A stretch of 64,000 nt of DNA from SFHK01 sp045538305 (GCA_045538305.1 JAZSRC010000037.1:32218-96217), one strand, 5' to 3'. Counted from the first letter of the stretch, positions 36,631 through 46,279 are shown. Notes: generated by a model not told the origin, from the letters alone. Program-made: numbers and translations.

Positions 36631-37128
36631 ATGATAAAGATCTTTCGCAGGCATAATGGATGGCAGTGGCTGCTTCTGTCTTTGAGCGTTTTGACAACCG
36701 GACTGATTTTTTACTTCAGCGCTCAAACGGGGCAGCAGTCGAGCGAAACGAGCTTGGGCGTTATGCGTTTGTTTCAAGAGTTGTTTCCGTTTCTGGAGCT
36801 GACGGGAGATAAGGCGCATCTAGTGATCAGAAAGCTTGCGCACTTTACCATATTCTTTTTGGACGGCGCGTTTTTAACCGCATATATACGGTACACATAC
36901 GAAAAAAGGCTGATGAACGCAGCTTTTTATCTGCTGATTCCATTTGTTAGTGCTATAGCCAGCGAGATCGAGCAGATTTTTATTGATGGGCGCGGGCCTT
37001 CGGTTATGGATGTGGCAATTGACTCTACCGGTGCGGCGGCAGGTGCGCTGTTTGCAAGCGTCATTTTTTATTCTGTAATGCGCTTCAGGGAAAGAAAGCA
37101 AAAGGTCGGAGGGGATACGCATGTTTGA
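36631..37128 (+). CDS. VanZ-family membrane protein
   Basis: 165 residues with four hydrophobic segments, FYFSAQTGQQSSETS after the first helix, RKLAHFTIFFLDGAF and a DVAIDSTGAAAG segment near the C-terminus, matching VanZ-like proteins. Their function is poorly known; one member raises teicoplanin resistance. ATG 36631 with GGAAAGGG upstream replaces a longer frame that begins inside the dehydratase. Overlaps the glycosidase gene by eight bases. Confidence 0.85.
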   Translation: MIKIFRRHNGWQWLLLSLSVLTTGLIFYFSAQTGQQSSETSLGVMRLFQELFPFLELTGDKAHLVIRKLAHFTIFFLDGAFLTAYIRYTYEKRLMNAAFYLLIPFVSAIASEIEQIFIDGRGPSVMDVAIDSTGAAAGALFASVIFYSVMRFRERKQKVGGDTHV

Positions 37129-39268
37129 TCCGCGTACAAAGTGGCTGTGCGCAGCGGAATTCTTGAAAGCCGAACCGATAAACGTGTTTCACAGGGAAAG
37201 CGAGAAGGCAGAAGGCGGACAAGATAGAACGCTTCAGAATTTTCATATGTATGCAAGGCGCACCTTCCGTTTGAAAAGCCGCGTGCAATCTGCCGAGATG
37301 TGGATTACGGCGGATGATTATTATAAATTGTACATAAACGGTCAGTATGTTGCCCAGGGCCCTGCCCCCGGTTATCCCCAAAGCTATAATGTGAACCGGA
37401 TTGACGTTCTGAAATATCTTCGCGCCGGTGAAAATGTAATTGCGCTGGACGTGTATTATCAAGGCCTGATCAATCGCGTGTGGGTATCGGGCGATATGCG
37501 GCAGGGGTTTATGCTGGAATTGCACGTAGACGGCAAAGTCTTTCTGCGGTCAGACGAAAAATTTCATTATCTGAAAAGCGAAGCGTATACCACCAAGGAC
37601 GTCTTTGGTTATGAAACGCAGTTCAGCGAGCACTTTGATTCCGGAAAGGAACCGAAGGGCTGGAAGGACGTTGGATTCGACGACTTTATGTGGACGGCAT
37701 GCTCGGTAAAGCCGAAAACGGACTATGTTTTCCGGTGGCAGGAAACGCCTGTATTGGCGACGGAAATCATACAGGCGAAAAGAATCCGCAAAGAGGGAGG
37801 CGGAGCCATTTTCGATTTCGGGCGGGAAATTGCCGGCGTTTTGCTTTTGAAAGCGCAAGGAAAGCGCGGAAGCGTGGTTACCGTTCGGATGGGCGAGGAG
37901 CTGACGGACGAAGGCGGCAAGGTCCGTTTCCAGACAAGGGCAAACTGCCGCTATGAGGATACGTGGACACTGTCTGGGCAGACGGACGAATGGGAAATGT
38001 ACGACTACCGGGGCTTCCGATATGTTGAGATCATTGGCACAGAAGGAACGAAGCTCACAGAGATTTCGGCCCGTGAGCAGCATTACCCGATGGATGAATC
38101 GCTGTCGGTATTGGAAACTTCGGATCAGGCGCTTGAAAAGGTATTTAATCTTTGCAAAAACACGATCAGAACCGGCGTACAGGAGGGTTATCTCGATTGT
38201 CCTACGCGCGAAAAGGGACAGTATTCCGGCGATCTTGTTATAACATCGCTGGCACACATATATCTTTCGGGGGATCTCAGGCTTCTGAAAAAGGCGCTTG
38301 ATGACTGGATGCGCTCCGCTTTTATTACAGACGGACTTATGGCGGTTTTTCCCTGCTCGCTTATGCAGGAGATAGCCGATTACTCGTTGCTCTTTCCGCT
38401 GGTAGCATTAAGATACTACGAGCATACGCAGGATCAGGAGTTTCTGAAGGAAGCTTATGAAACCTGCAGGGGGATTATTGCTGTATACCAAAGATACCAA
38501 AGGGCAGACGGATTGATTGAAAACGTAAAAGAAGCGTGGAACCTTGTGGACTGGCCGGAGAATCTCAGGGACGATTACGATTTTCCGCTGGACAGACCGG
38601 TTGGACCCGGATGCCATAATGTAATCAACGCATTTTATATCGGCTGTATCAAAACGACGGAGAGCATTGCGCGCATTCTGGGCGAAAAGGTCGGATCGCG
38701 CGTTCAGACGCTGACAAACGCCTTTGACGCGGCGTTTTTCAGAAAGGAAACCGGCCTGTATGCAGATTCCGACAAAAGTAATCACAGCGCCGTGCATTCC
38801 AACATTCTTCCCTTATTCTTCGGTTTGATGTCCAAAGAAAGAGAAAAAATGATTTCCGATTGGCTGATCAAAAGGGGTATGCAAACCGGCGTATATATGG
38901 CGTATTTCCTCCTGAAGGGCCTTGCTCGCGCCGGAAGATACGACGCCGTATACGACCTGATTACCCGTAAAGGGAAAAAAAGCTGGATGAACATGCTGGA
39001 GGAGGGTGCAACCACTCTGTTTGAAGCATGGGGCAAAGATCAGAAGTGGAACACCAGCCTGTGCCATCCGTGGGCGAGCGCGCCCGTGCCTGTGCTGATC
39101 GAGGATATTCTTGGCATCACGCCGGAGATTGCGCGCGGAGGCGTATGGAAATGCCGTCTTCCCGCGCATGTGAAGGAACTCAGGTTGACTGTACCGGTAG
39201 CAGGGCACACCGCAAAGTTTATCCGTACAGAAGGCTCCACTACGCTCACCATTCAGAAGAAAGGATGA
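37121..39268 (+). CDS. Alpha-L-rhamnosidase, GH78 type
   Basis: Predicted inverting glycosidase removing L-rhamnose from glycosides or polymers. 715 residues without signal peptide, so cytoplasmic. N-terminal beta-sandwich (ADDYYKLYINGQYVAQGPAPGYPQ), a concanavalin-like part (FDFGREIAGVL...GEEL), then the alpha/alpha barrel with YLDCPTREKGQYSGD (about 356-370, acid residues) and EGATTLFEAWG (general base glutamate near 634), and a C-terminal beta domain. GGAGGGG precedes the ATG. Next gene is D-lyxose isomerase. Exact sugar preference is not provable here. Confidence 0.87.
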   Translation: MFDPRTKWLCAAEFLKAEPINVFHRESEKAEGGQDRTLQNFHMYARRTFRLKSRVQSAEMWITADDYYKLYINGQYVAQGPAPGYPQSYNVNRIDVLKYLRAGENVIALDVYYQGLINRVWVSGDMRQGFMLELHVDGKVFLRSDEKFHYLKSEAYTTKDVFGYETQFSEHFDSGKEPKGWKDVGFDDFMWTACSVKPKTDYVFRWQETPVLATEIIQAKRIRKEGGGAIFDFGREIAGVLLLKAQGKRGSVVTVRMGEELTDEGGKVRFQTRANCRYEDTWTLSGQTDEWEMYDYRGFRYVEIIGTEGTKLTEISAREQHYPMDESLSVLETSDQALEKVFNLCKNTIRTGVQEGYLDCPTREKGQYSGDLVITSLAHIYLSGDLRLLKKALDDWMRSAFITDGLMAVFPCSLMQEIADYSLLFPLVALRYYEHTQDQEFLKEAYETCRGIIAVYQRYQRADGLIENVKEAWNLVDWPENLRDDYDFPLDRPVGPGCHNVINAFYIGCIKTTESIARILGEKVGSRVQTLTNAFDAAFFRKETGLYADSDKSNHSAVHSNILPLFFGLMSKEREKMISDWLIKRGMQTGVYMAYFLLKGLARAGRYDAVYDLITRKGKKSWMNMLEEGATTLFEAWGKDQKWNTSLCHPWASAPVPVLIEDILGITPEIARGGVWKCRLPAHVKELRLTVPVAGHTAKFIRTEGSTTLTIQKKG

Positions 39269-39274
39269 TCTCAG

Positions 39275-39949
39275 TTGAAACGAAGCGAAATCAACAGGTG
39301 CCTGAAATGGTCTGAAGCGCTATTAAACGAATACCGCTTTCCGCTTCCACGCTTTGCGGCATGGGGAATGGAAGAGTGGAAAGAAAACCGAGAAGCCTGC
39401 AAAGAAATATTTCAAACCCTTCTGGGATGGGATATCACTGATTTTGGAACGGGCGATTTTGATAAAATCGGAGCCGTGCTTTTTACCATCCGAAACGGCA
39501 TACTGAATCAGCCGGGCGTAGGTTCGCCATATGCGGAAAAGCTCATTCTTCTGAAGGAAGGGCAGCGCCTTCCGAACCATTTTCATGCTATGAAAACCGA
39601 GGATATTATAAACCGCGGCGGCGGACGCATTTTCATGAAACTGTTTAACAGACTGCCGGATGGCGGTGTGGATTATGAAACGAACGTAAGCGTGTACTCG
39701 GACGGCATATTGAAAACCGTGAAGGCGGGCGAGGAGTTTTATGTTATGCCCGGCGACAGCGTGCGGCTTACGCCCGGGATTTATCACATTTTCGGTGCGA
39801 AGGATGCGGAGGTAATTGTGGGCGAGGTATCCAGCATCAACGATGACAAGACCGATAACTATTTTGCCGAGCCCACAGCCCGCTTTCCGACCATTGAGGA
39901 GGATGAGGCGATATTACATCCGCTGGTTGGCGATTACGAACGCCTATAA
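39275..39949 (+). CDS. D-lyxose isomerase (cupin)
   Basis: Interconverts D-lyxose and D-xylulose, often also D-mannose and D-fructose. 224 residues; cupin metal-binding stretch NHFHAMKTEDIINRGGG (two histidines and a glutamate) and RLTPGIYHIFGAKDAEVIVGEVS are typical. It starts with TTG after AAAGGA and lies six bases from the rhamnosidase, implying cotranscription. Confidence 0.9.
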   Translation: MKRSEINRCLKWSEALLNEYRFPLPRFAAWGMEEWKENREACKEIFQTLLGWDITDFGTGDFDKIGAVLFTIRNGILNQPGVGSPYAEKLILLKEGQRLPNHFHAMKTEDIINRGGGRIFMKLFNRLPDGGVDYETNVSVYSDGILKTVKAGEEFYVMPGDSVRLTPGIYHIFGAKDAEVIVGEVSSINDDKTDNYFAEPTARFPTIEEDEAILHPLVGDYERL

Positions 39950-39961
39950 AGCGATATAGCG

Positions 39962-39992
39962 CCGCTTTCGTTTATACGGAGGCGGTTTTTTT
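39962..39992 (+). terminator. Terminator after D-lyxose isomerase
   Basis: A ten-pair stem (CCGCTTTCGT / ACGGAGGCGG, with G-U pairs) and TTAT loop followed by seven T residues. Confidence 0.85.
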
Positions 39993-39999
39993 ATGTGAT

Positions 40000-40032
40000 C
40001 AATAGCGCTTCGCTGTTTGTGAAGCGCTATTG
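40000..40032. repeat. Perfect 12-bp inverted repeat next to the MBOAT operon promoter
   Basis: CAATAGCGCTTC and its exact complement separated by nine bases, ending four bases before the -35 element. No T-run on either strand, so not a terminator; an operator or RNA hairpin is more likely. Confidence 0.7.
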
Positions 40033-40036
40033 AAAG

Positions 40037-40065
40037 TTGACATTGAGAAGTGCGTTTGCTATAAT
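40037..40065 (+). promoter_or_regulatory. Promoter of the MBOAT/FkbH/ACP operon
   Basis: Consensus TTGACA (40037-40042), 17-base spacer, consensus TATAAT (40060-40065), about 60 bases before the MBOAT ATG. The only clear promoter before 46.9 kb. Confidence 0.88.
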
Positions 40066-40125
40066 AAGCTGAATTATTATGGGATAATAGGGTGCGAATG
40101 TGCGTGCCCGGAGGGAGCCTTTTAT

Positions 40126-41613
40126 ATGGTCTTTTCCAGCCTGACTTTTTTATTGTTTTTCCTGCCGTTGGTGTTGGGGCTTTACTTCCTCAGGTCCAAT
40201 ATCCGCTGGAGAAACGGGATACTGCTGGTTTCTTCTTTGTTGTTTTACGGCTGGAGCGATCCGATATGGATTCTCGCCATGCTGTTTTCAACGTTTTTGA
40301 ACTATTTCTGCGCGATCCGGATTTCAAAAACAAAGCATGCGTTTATCAAAAAGTGGAACCTGTTTTTATCCCTTGCCGGCTCGCTCGGGCTCCTATTTTA
40401 CTTTAAATACAGCGCTTTTACCATTAATGGCCTAAGCTCGCTTTTCGGCATGGAATTCAGAATGGATACGCCGGTTTTGCCGATAGGCATATCGTTTTAT
40501 ACGTTCCAGGTTCTTTCCTATACGCTGGATGTGTACTGGGAAAAAACGCCCGTGCAGAAGAGGCCGCTCAGGCTGCTTCTGTATGTATGCTGCTTCCCTC
40601 AGCTGATCGCCGGCCCTATTGTAAGGTATGACGATATCGAAAAGCAGCTTTCCAAACGTTACACCTCGCCCGATGCATTTCAGGCCGGCATGCGCAGGTT
40701 CGTTGTGGGTCTTTCCAAAAAGGTGCTGCTTGCAAACATTGCGGGCGCGGCGCTGAACGAAACGATTCTGGCGGGTTCGGGAACTGCAATGTCCCTTGCC
40801 GGCGCGTGGTTGTCCGCGTTTTTGTATGCGCTTCAGATCTATTTTGATTTTTCTGCCTATTCGGATATGGCAATCGGTATCGGCAAAATTCTGGGCTTTG
40901 AATATAAGGAAAACTTCGATTATCCCTACATATCGCAGTCGGCCGGCGAGTTCTGGCGCAGGTGGCATATTTCCCTCGGTACCTGGTTCAGGGAATACCT
41001 GATGTACCCTTTGATGAGAAGCAGGGTATTCAGGAATATGAGCATGAAAAAAAGCCCGAACCGTTCCAAATTGTATTACCGCAACAAGGCTACGATTATC
41101 TGTACGATGATCGTATGGACAGCGACTGGCTTCTGGCACGGCGCAAGCTGGAACTTTGTTGTCTGGGGTCTGTACTATGGCGTTATGATGGTGCTTGAAA
41201 AGTTTGTGTTTGACAAGATTCTTGCAAAAACGTCGGGCATAATCAAATGGTTTTTTACGATGATCGTTGCGCTTGTAAGCTTTGTCATTTTCTACTATAC
41301 GGATTTTTCAAACGTCATTTCCCATGTGCTCGCGATGATCGGCATCAGAACCGGCGAAGGCGGCTTCGGTTTCGTTCAGCTGATCGATGAAACGACGGTC
41401 AGGGTATTGGAAACCTATGCCGTGTTTATGGCGGTTGCCGTGGTTTGCTGCCTGCCTGTTGGGAAATGGATTCGCGATCTTCTTGGCAAAACCAATTTTA
41501 CCGACCGCGCTGCAAACGGCGTAGGAACGCTCTTGCTTTCCGGGCTTTTGCTGCTTTCCATAATGTTCCTGGTCGGTCAGAGCTTTAACCCCTTTATTTA
41601 TTTCCGCTTTTAA
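40126..41613 (+). CDS. MBOAT-family O-acyltransferase (AlgI/DltB type)
   Basis: Polytopic membrane protein that passes an acyl group across the membrane to an extracellular acceptor. 495 residues, about ten hydrophobic segments; MVFSSLTFLLFFLPLVLG opening, PIGISFYTFQVLSYTLDVY and QLIAGPIVRY motifs of the AlgI/DltB branch, and the catalytic histidine in TGFWHGASWNF (near residue 338). ATG 40126 follows GGAGGG at a ten-base distance. First gene of the operon; the downstream carrier protein is a plausible acyl donor. Confidence 0.93.
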   Translation: MVFSSLTFLLFFLPLVLGLYFLRSNIRWRNGILLVSSLLFYGWSDPIWILAMLFSTFLNYFCAIRISKTKHAFIKKWNLFLSLAGSLGLLFYFKYSAFTINGLSSLFGMEFRMDTPVLPIGISFYTFQVLSYTLDVYWEKTPVQKRPLRLLLYVCCFPQLIAGPIVRYDDIEKQLSKRYTSPDAFQAGMRRFVVGLSKKVLLANIAGAALNETILAGSGTAMSLAGAWLSAFLYALQIYFDFSAYSDMAIGIGKILGFEYKENFDYPYISQSAGEFWRRWHISLGTWFREYLMYPLMRSRVFRNMSMKKSPNRSKLYYRNKATIICTMIVWTATGFWHGASWNFVVWGLYYGVMMVLEKFVFDKILAKTSGIIKWFFTMIVALVSFVIFYYTDFSNVISHVLAMIGIRTGEGGFGFVQLIDETTVRVLETYAVFMAVAVVCCLPVGKWIRDLLGKTNFTDRAANGVGTLLLSGLLLLSIMFLVGQSFNPFIYFRF

Positions 41614-41628
41614 TGCGACGGAGGAAAT

Positions 41629-43035
41629 ATGAAGCATCGATTTTCGTTTGTTGTAACTTTATGGTGGCTGCTGCTGCTTTTAAGTGCAGGCGTTTTCCTT
41701 TTGTTTCTTGCGCCGAAGAGTGAAAGAACCAGCGATACGGAAAACAGAATGCTTGCCGGACGCCCAGAGCTGAATGTTCAGAGCGTAATGTCGGGCGAAT
41801 TCATGACCGGCTTTGAAAGCTGGCTTTCGGACGGCTTTTTTAAGCGCGACAGCGTAATCTCCGCCACTGATACGCTTCTTGCCAAAACCTCGCTGGCGGA
41901 TCATGGCGATGTGGATATGGAGGAAAGGCTTCTTTTGGAACAGAAAATTGCCGAGGAAGCTTTGAAAGAGACGGAAGAACCGATAGAACCGACGGCCGAA
42001 CCTGAGGATACCGAACCTGAGGGAGAAGAGCCGGTTCAGACGCCTGTTCAGCTTGTAAGCGACGAAGAGGAAGAAACGACGGATAAGATGCAAACCGCCC
42101 AAACGGACGATGCCGAGAAGGCGGAGTTTGAGGGCAAGGCATGGTTCTGGCTTGAAAATACCGATGGAACCAAAACCAGCGTATATACGTTTTCCGAGAA
42201 AAATATCAATACTGTCGTAAAAATGCTGAACACCTACCGGGACGCGCTCGGCGAGGACGGAACATTGCACTATATGCAGATTCCGTTTTCTCAGCTGGCG
42301 TACAGATGGCTGAACAATACCAAAACATATAGCGGCTGGGGCTGCAATGTGGAAGATGCCCTGCGCGCAAAGGTGAATGAAGGAATCTACATTCATAATG
42401 TTCCGGAGATTCTTCTTGAGCCCATGCAGAACGATGAGTACCTTTACTTCCGGCTCGATCATCACTGGACGCCGCTGGCTGCAAGTTATGTGGTAAACGC
42501 CATTATGGAATCTCAGGGGTATCCTACCGTAGATTACGAAGAGTATGAATACAGCGTGCATGAAAACTTCTATGGATCGCATTACGACGCATCGGATATG
42601 TCTAGAATGCGCCGGCTTGCCGACAGGCTGGAAGTTATGCATCCGCTTTTACCGGCCCACCACTATCTTGTAAAGAAAATCGATAAGATGACGGAAACAG
42701 AGCTTATGAATTATAATCATAACTCTTACACGGCCTATATGTTCGGAACCCGTGGTCCCTGGCGTGTGATTGATACGGGCTATAACACCGGGCGTACAGC
42801 GCTGGTTATTTGCGATTCGTTCGGTACGACGTTCACGCCCTATCTGCTCCCGTATTATGACACCGTGGTCGTTACCGACTTAAGGCCGGATTACTATGAT
42901 AAGTCTGCTGCGGGCGGATCGGTAAGGGACTATATTGAACATTATGGCGTGGATGATATTTACATGGTTATGTCCACGGTTTCCAGCGTAAACAACCAGT
43001 ACTCGCTCACATACATGATGAAATACCTTGATTAG
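41629..43035 (+). CDS. DHHW-motif exported protein, SGNH/AlgX-like
   Basis: 468 residues with one N-terminal membrane anchor (about 8-26) then an extracellular part. An acidic Glu/Thr/Pro-rich stretch (about 105-160) looks like a flexible linker. The family name motif LDHHW is at about 276-280 and CDSFGTTF (near 395-402) resembles the serine block of SGNH-type enzymes. DHHW and AlgX/DltD-like proteins are regular partners of MBOAT proteins, finishing acyl transfer outside the cell. Fifteen bases after MBOAT with CGGAGG. Confidence 0.85.
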   Translation: MKHRFSFVVTLWWLLLLLSAGVFLLFLAPKSERTSDTENRMLAGRPELNVQSVMSGEFMTGFESWLSDGFFKRDSVISATDTLLAKTSLADHGDVDMEERLLLEQKIAEEALKETEEPIEPTAEPEDTEPEGEEPVQTPVQLVSDEEEETTDKMQTAQTDDAEKAEFEGKAWFWLENTDGTKTSVYTFSEKNINTVVKMLNTYRDALGEDGTLHYMQIPFSQLAYRWLNNTKTYSGWGCNVEDALRAKVNEGIYIHNVPEILLEPMQNDEYLYFRLDHHWTPLAASYVVNAIMESQGYPTVDYEEYEYSVHENFYGSHYDASDMSRMRRLADRLEVMHPLLPAHHYLVKKIDKMTETELMNYNHNSYTAYMFGTRGPWRVIDTGYNTGRTALVICDSFGTTFTPYLLPYYDTVVVTDLRPDYYDKSAAGGSVRDYIEHYGVDDIYMVMSTVSSVNNQYSLTYMMKYLD

Positions 43036-43052
43036 TCGGGGGCGGTAAGCAA

Positions 43053-44516
43053 ATGAAATCCGGGAAAGCAAAGCTTTTGAAAAAACGGAGAATGAAGGAA
43101 AAGCGATTTGCGCGCAGATGGGCAATCATCAGCATTTTTGCCTGTATAGTGCTGTCGGCGCTTCTGGCGCTGGGCCTTAAAATGGGACCGGGCTATATCC
43201 GATCTCAGATCGATTTTGCTCTGGAAATGAACAATTATGAAAAGGCGCTGTCGCTATCCGATATTCTGGGAACGGAAACCTATCAGGAAACCGCCAAACG
43301 GATTGATTATCAAAAGGCGGCTGCCGCTATGGAGGCGGGCGATTTTGACGGCGCAAAAAGCATGTTCCTTGCGCTCGGGAATTATTCCGATGCATCCGAT
43401 ATGGCAAGGGAAACGCAGCTGAGAAAGGCAAAAGCGCTTTTTGAGAACGCGGAATTTAGCGAGGCGATCAGCATTCTTGAATCCATATCCGGCTATAAGG
43501 ATGCTTTTGATTTGATCAGTATGTGCAAATACCGAATTGCGGAAAACCTTCTTTCCGCCGGCGAATTCCGAGAAGCAATGACCATGTTTGAAGCGCTCGG
43601 AGATTATGAAGATGCATATGAAAAGCGCGTTCAGATTGCAAAGGACATTACCGGCCTGTCGAATGCCGATGAAGCGCTTACCCTTGCTTTAGGGCTAAGT
43701 GATGAAGAAATGGAAAGGCTTGCCCAAATCAACGAAGCCCGAAGCATGCTCAGAATCGGTTGGGTCGATGTCGGGTTTGATCATACTGTAGCCAGAACGC
43801 AGGACGGAAAGGCGCTTGCCGCAGGCGATAACGAATACGGTCAGACGGATGTAGGCGGCTGGAGTGACGTGGAGTATATTGCGGCAGGCGCATATCATAC
43901 GATCGCTCTTCTTAAGGATGGCACCGTAAAAGCCTGCGGAATGAACGAGTACGGACAGACGGAGGTTTCCGGCTGGACAAACGTTGTGAAAATTGCAGCG
44001 GGCTCCTTTGATACCTATGGCCTTACGGCTGACGGGAATATACTGCATGCAGGTTATTCAAAGAATGTCAATTATCAGGGATTTACCGGCCTTGTCGATA
44101 TTCGGGCGGGTTCGTATGTGTTTTCGGGCATCCATGCTTTCGGAAGCATGGTATCCACATCTTCTGCCTGTCAGGTTTCCGACATAAGGGGCGTTGTCAT
44201 GGCGGATGTGAATACAGGTTACGGCATTGCGCTTTCCGGGGACGGGAGCGTGAAGGCTACCTTCGGCGATTTGGATTGGAATGATACTGTGCTGGTTTCC
44301 GCGGGCGGCGCGGGCGTTATGGGGATTGATTTGAACCTTGGCGTTCAGAGCCATTGGTTCCGAAAGAGCGATCAAATCGATTTTTCGGGCATAAGAGCGG
44401 TTTGTCTGGCGGCAGGCGGCGGCCATCACGCCGTGCTCACGGAGGATGGACGCGTAATCGTATTCGGCGATAACGACAAGGGTCAGGCGGATACGGAGAA
44501 CTGGAAGCTTTTTTAG
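43053..44516 (+). CDS. Membrane-anchored TPR-like/RCC1-propeller protein, function unknown
   Basis: 487 residues: a very basic cytoplasmic start (MKSGKAKLLKKRRMKEKRF), one membrane span (about 23-44), a helical repeat region (about 50-235) with units such as MEAGDFDGAKSMFLALGNYSDA and LLSAGEFREAMTMFEALGDYEDA, then RCC1-like blades (about 240-487) such as AAGAYHTIALLKDGTVKACG and AAGGGHHAVLTEDGRVIVFG. The outside orientation suggests binding to a surface polymer or partner. No enzyme motif seen. Between the DHHW gene and fkbH, in the same operon. Confidence 0.75.
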   Translation: MKSGKAKLLKKRRMKEKRFARRWAIISIFACIVLSALLALGLKMGPGYIRSQIDFALEMNNYEKALSLSDILGTETYQETAKRIDYQKAAAAMEAGDFDGAKSMFLALGNYSDASDMARETQLRKAKALFENAEFSEAISILESISGYKDAFDLISMCKYRIAENLLSAGEFREAMTMFEALGDYEDAYEKRVQIAKDITGLSNADEALTLALGLSDEEMERLAQINEARSMLRIGWVDVGFDHTVARTQDGKALAAGDNEYGQTDVGGWSDVEYIAAGAYHTIALLKDGTVKACGMNEYGQTEVSGWTNVVKIAAGSFDTYGLTADGNILHAGYSKNVNYQGFTGLVDIRAGSYVFSGIHAFGSMVSTSSACQVSDIRGVVMADVNTGYGIALSGDGSVKATFGDLDWNDTVLVSAGGAGVMGIDLNLGVQSHWFRKSDQIDFSGIRAVCLAAGGGHHAVLTEDGRVIVFGDNDKGQADTENWKLF

Positions 44517-44546
44517 CGCATGACCGGCGAGTTGGAGGAAAATGGT

Positions 44547-46277
44547 ATGCATGAGGTTTCGTATTTGAAGCTTAAGAAAAATCTGAATAAGGATGCGTCG
44601 CATTTGCCGAAAACACGCTTTGCCCTTTTGGGAGATTGCGCAACGCAGCACCTTGCGGCGGCAATCGGTGGATATGCATACGAAATGGGTGAAGGCTTTG
44701 AGATGTTTGAAGCCGATTATGACCAGATCGACGCGCAGCTGATGGACGCTGAGAGCGAGTTTTTTCGCTTTCAGCCGGAAACCGTTCTGATCATGATGTG
44801 TACAGAAAAACTGTACGAGCGCTATGCGGGAACGCCCTTTTCCGAAAGATCCTGCTTTGCCGAAAGAGAATCGGAAAGAATTCGCAGCTGCTTTGCGCGC
44901 ATAAACGCGTCTCTTTCCTGCGACATCCTGTTTTTCCTGTTCCTTCCTGAGGACGATGGCGTATTCGGTTCTTATGCCTACAGGGAGAAAGCGTCGTTTC
45001 CTTATCAGCTGATGAAGCTTAATATGCTGCTTGCGGATTCAACGACTGACTTTGGAAACCTGAGGCTGATTGACCTTCAGCAAATACGCGCGGTTATGGG
45101 CGCGGATCAGTTCAAAGATTCGAAAATGTACGCCATTGCGAAGATGCCGATGTCTACTTCGGCGCTTGTAAAGGTTGCAAAACGCGTGGTAGAAGCGGTT
45201 CGGGTCCGTAAGGGCCGATTTCATAAATGTGCGGTTGTTGATCTGGACAACACGCTCTGGGGCGGCGTAATCGGCGATGACGGGCTGGAGGGCATTGAGA
45301 TCGGCGAGCTCGGACAAGGCCATGCGTTTACGGATTTTCAGATATGGCTGAAGGAACTGAAAAAACGAGGCATCATGCTTGCGGTCTGCTCGAAAAATAA
45401 CGACAATACGGCAAAAGAGCCCTTTGAAAAGCATCCTGAAATGGTGCTCAGGCTGAATGATTTTTCGGCGTTTGTTGCCAATTGGGAAGATAAAGCATCA
45501 AATATACTGAAAATCAGGGATGAACTCAATATCGGCCTTGATTCCATGGTGTTTTTAGATGATAATCCGTTTGAAAGGAATCTTGTAAAGACGATGCTTC
45601 CGGAGGTGGAAGTAGTAGAACTTCCCGAAGATCCGGCATTGTATGTGGATTGTGTTAGGCGACTGAATCTTTTTGATACCGCATCCTATTCCGAAGAGGA
45701 CCAGGTGAGAACCGAAAGGTATCTTGCGGAAAAGAAACGCGCGCAGCTGAACACGACCATTGAGAATTATGACGAATATCTCAAAGCGCTTGAAATGAAG
45801 GCGGAAGCAAAGCCCTTTGATACCTTCCACATTCCGCGAATTGCACAGCTGACGCAAAGGAGCAACCAGTTTAATGTTCGTACCATCAGGTATACGGATG
45901 CGGAGATTACCGAAATTGCCCGTTCGGATCAGTACATCACGCGATACTTTACCCTCAGGGATAAATTCGGCGATCATGGCTTGATTTCCGTTGTGATCCT
46001 TGAGAAGCAGGAAGATCATCTGTTTGTAAACGAATGGCTGATGAGCTGCCGCGTGCTGAAGCGCGGCATGGAGCAGTTTGTGGCGGATTCCATCATAAAT
46101 GCCGCTATAGAAGCAGGGTTTTCAAAGGTGGTTGGCGAATATATAGAAACCCCGAAAAATGCGATGGTTAAAAACCTGTTTTCCGATATGGGCTTTGAGA
46201 AAACCAGGAACAACCGCTATCAGGCGTGCGTGGATACGTATGAATTTCATAGTACATATATTACAGAGGAGGAGTAA
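44547..46277 (+). CDS. FkbH-like HAD-IIIC protein with N-terminal SGNH-like and C-terminal GNAT-like domains
   Basis: FkbH proteins use 1,3-bisphosphoglycerate, removing the phosphate and loading a glyceryl group onto an acyl carrier protein. The 576-residue protein has an N-terminal domain starting LLGDCATQHL, the HAD core with VVDLDNTLWGGVIGDDG (nucleophile near residue 231) and FLDDNPFERN (near 336), and a GNAT-like end (about 440-576, EWLMSCRVLKRGMEQF). ATG 44547 has GGAGG upstream; ATG 44520 lacks a site. Two bases before the carrier protein gene. Actual acyl group unverified. Confidence 0.9.
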   Translation: MHEVSYLKLKKNLNKDASHLPKTRFALLGDCATQHLAAAIGGYAYEMGEGFEMFEADYDQIDAQLMDAESEFFRFQPETVLIMMCTEKLYERYAGTPFSERSCFAERESERIRSCFARINASLSCDILFFLFLPEDDGVFGSYAYREKASFPYQLMKLNMLLADSTTDFGNLRLIDLQQIRAVMGADQFKDSKMYAIAKMPMSTSALVKVAKRVVEAVRVRKGRFHKCAVVDLDNTLWGGVIGDDGLEGIEIGELGQGHAFTDFQIWLKELKKRGIMLAVCSKNNDNTAKEPFEKHPEMVLRLNDFSAFVANWEDKASNILKIRDELNIGLDSMVFLDDNPFERNLVKTMLPEVEVVELPEDPALYVDCVRRLNLFDTASYSEEDQVRTERYLAEKKRAQLNTTIENYDEYLKALEMKAEAKPFDTFHIPRIAQLTQRSNQFNVRTIRYTDAEITEIARSDQYITRYFTLRDKFGDHGLISVVILEKQEDHLFVNEWLMSCRVLKRGMEQFVADSIINAAIEAGFSKVVGEYIETPKNAMVKNLFSDMGFEKTRNNRYQACVDTYEFHSTYITEEE

Positions 46278-46279
46278 TC

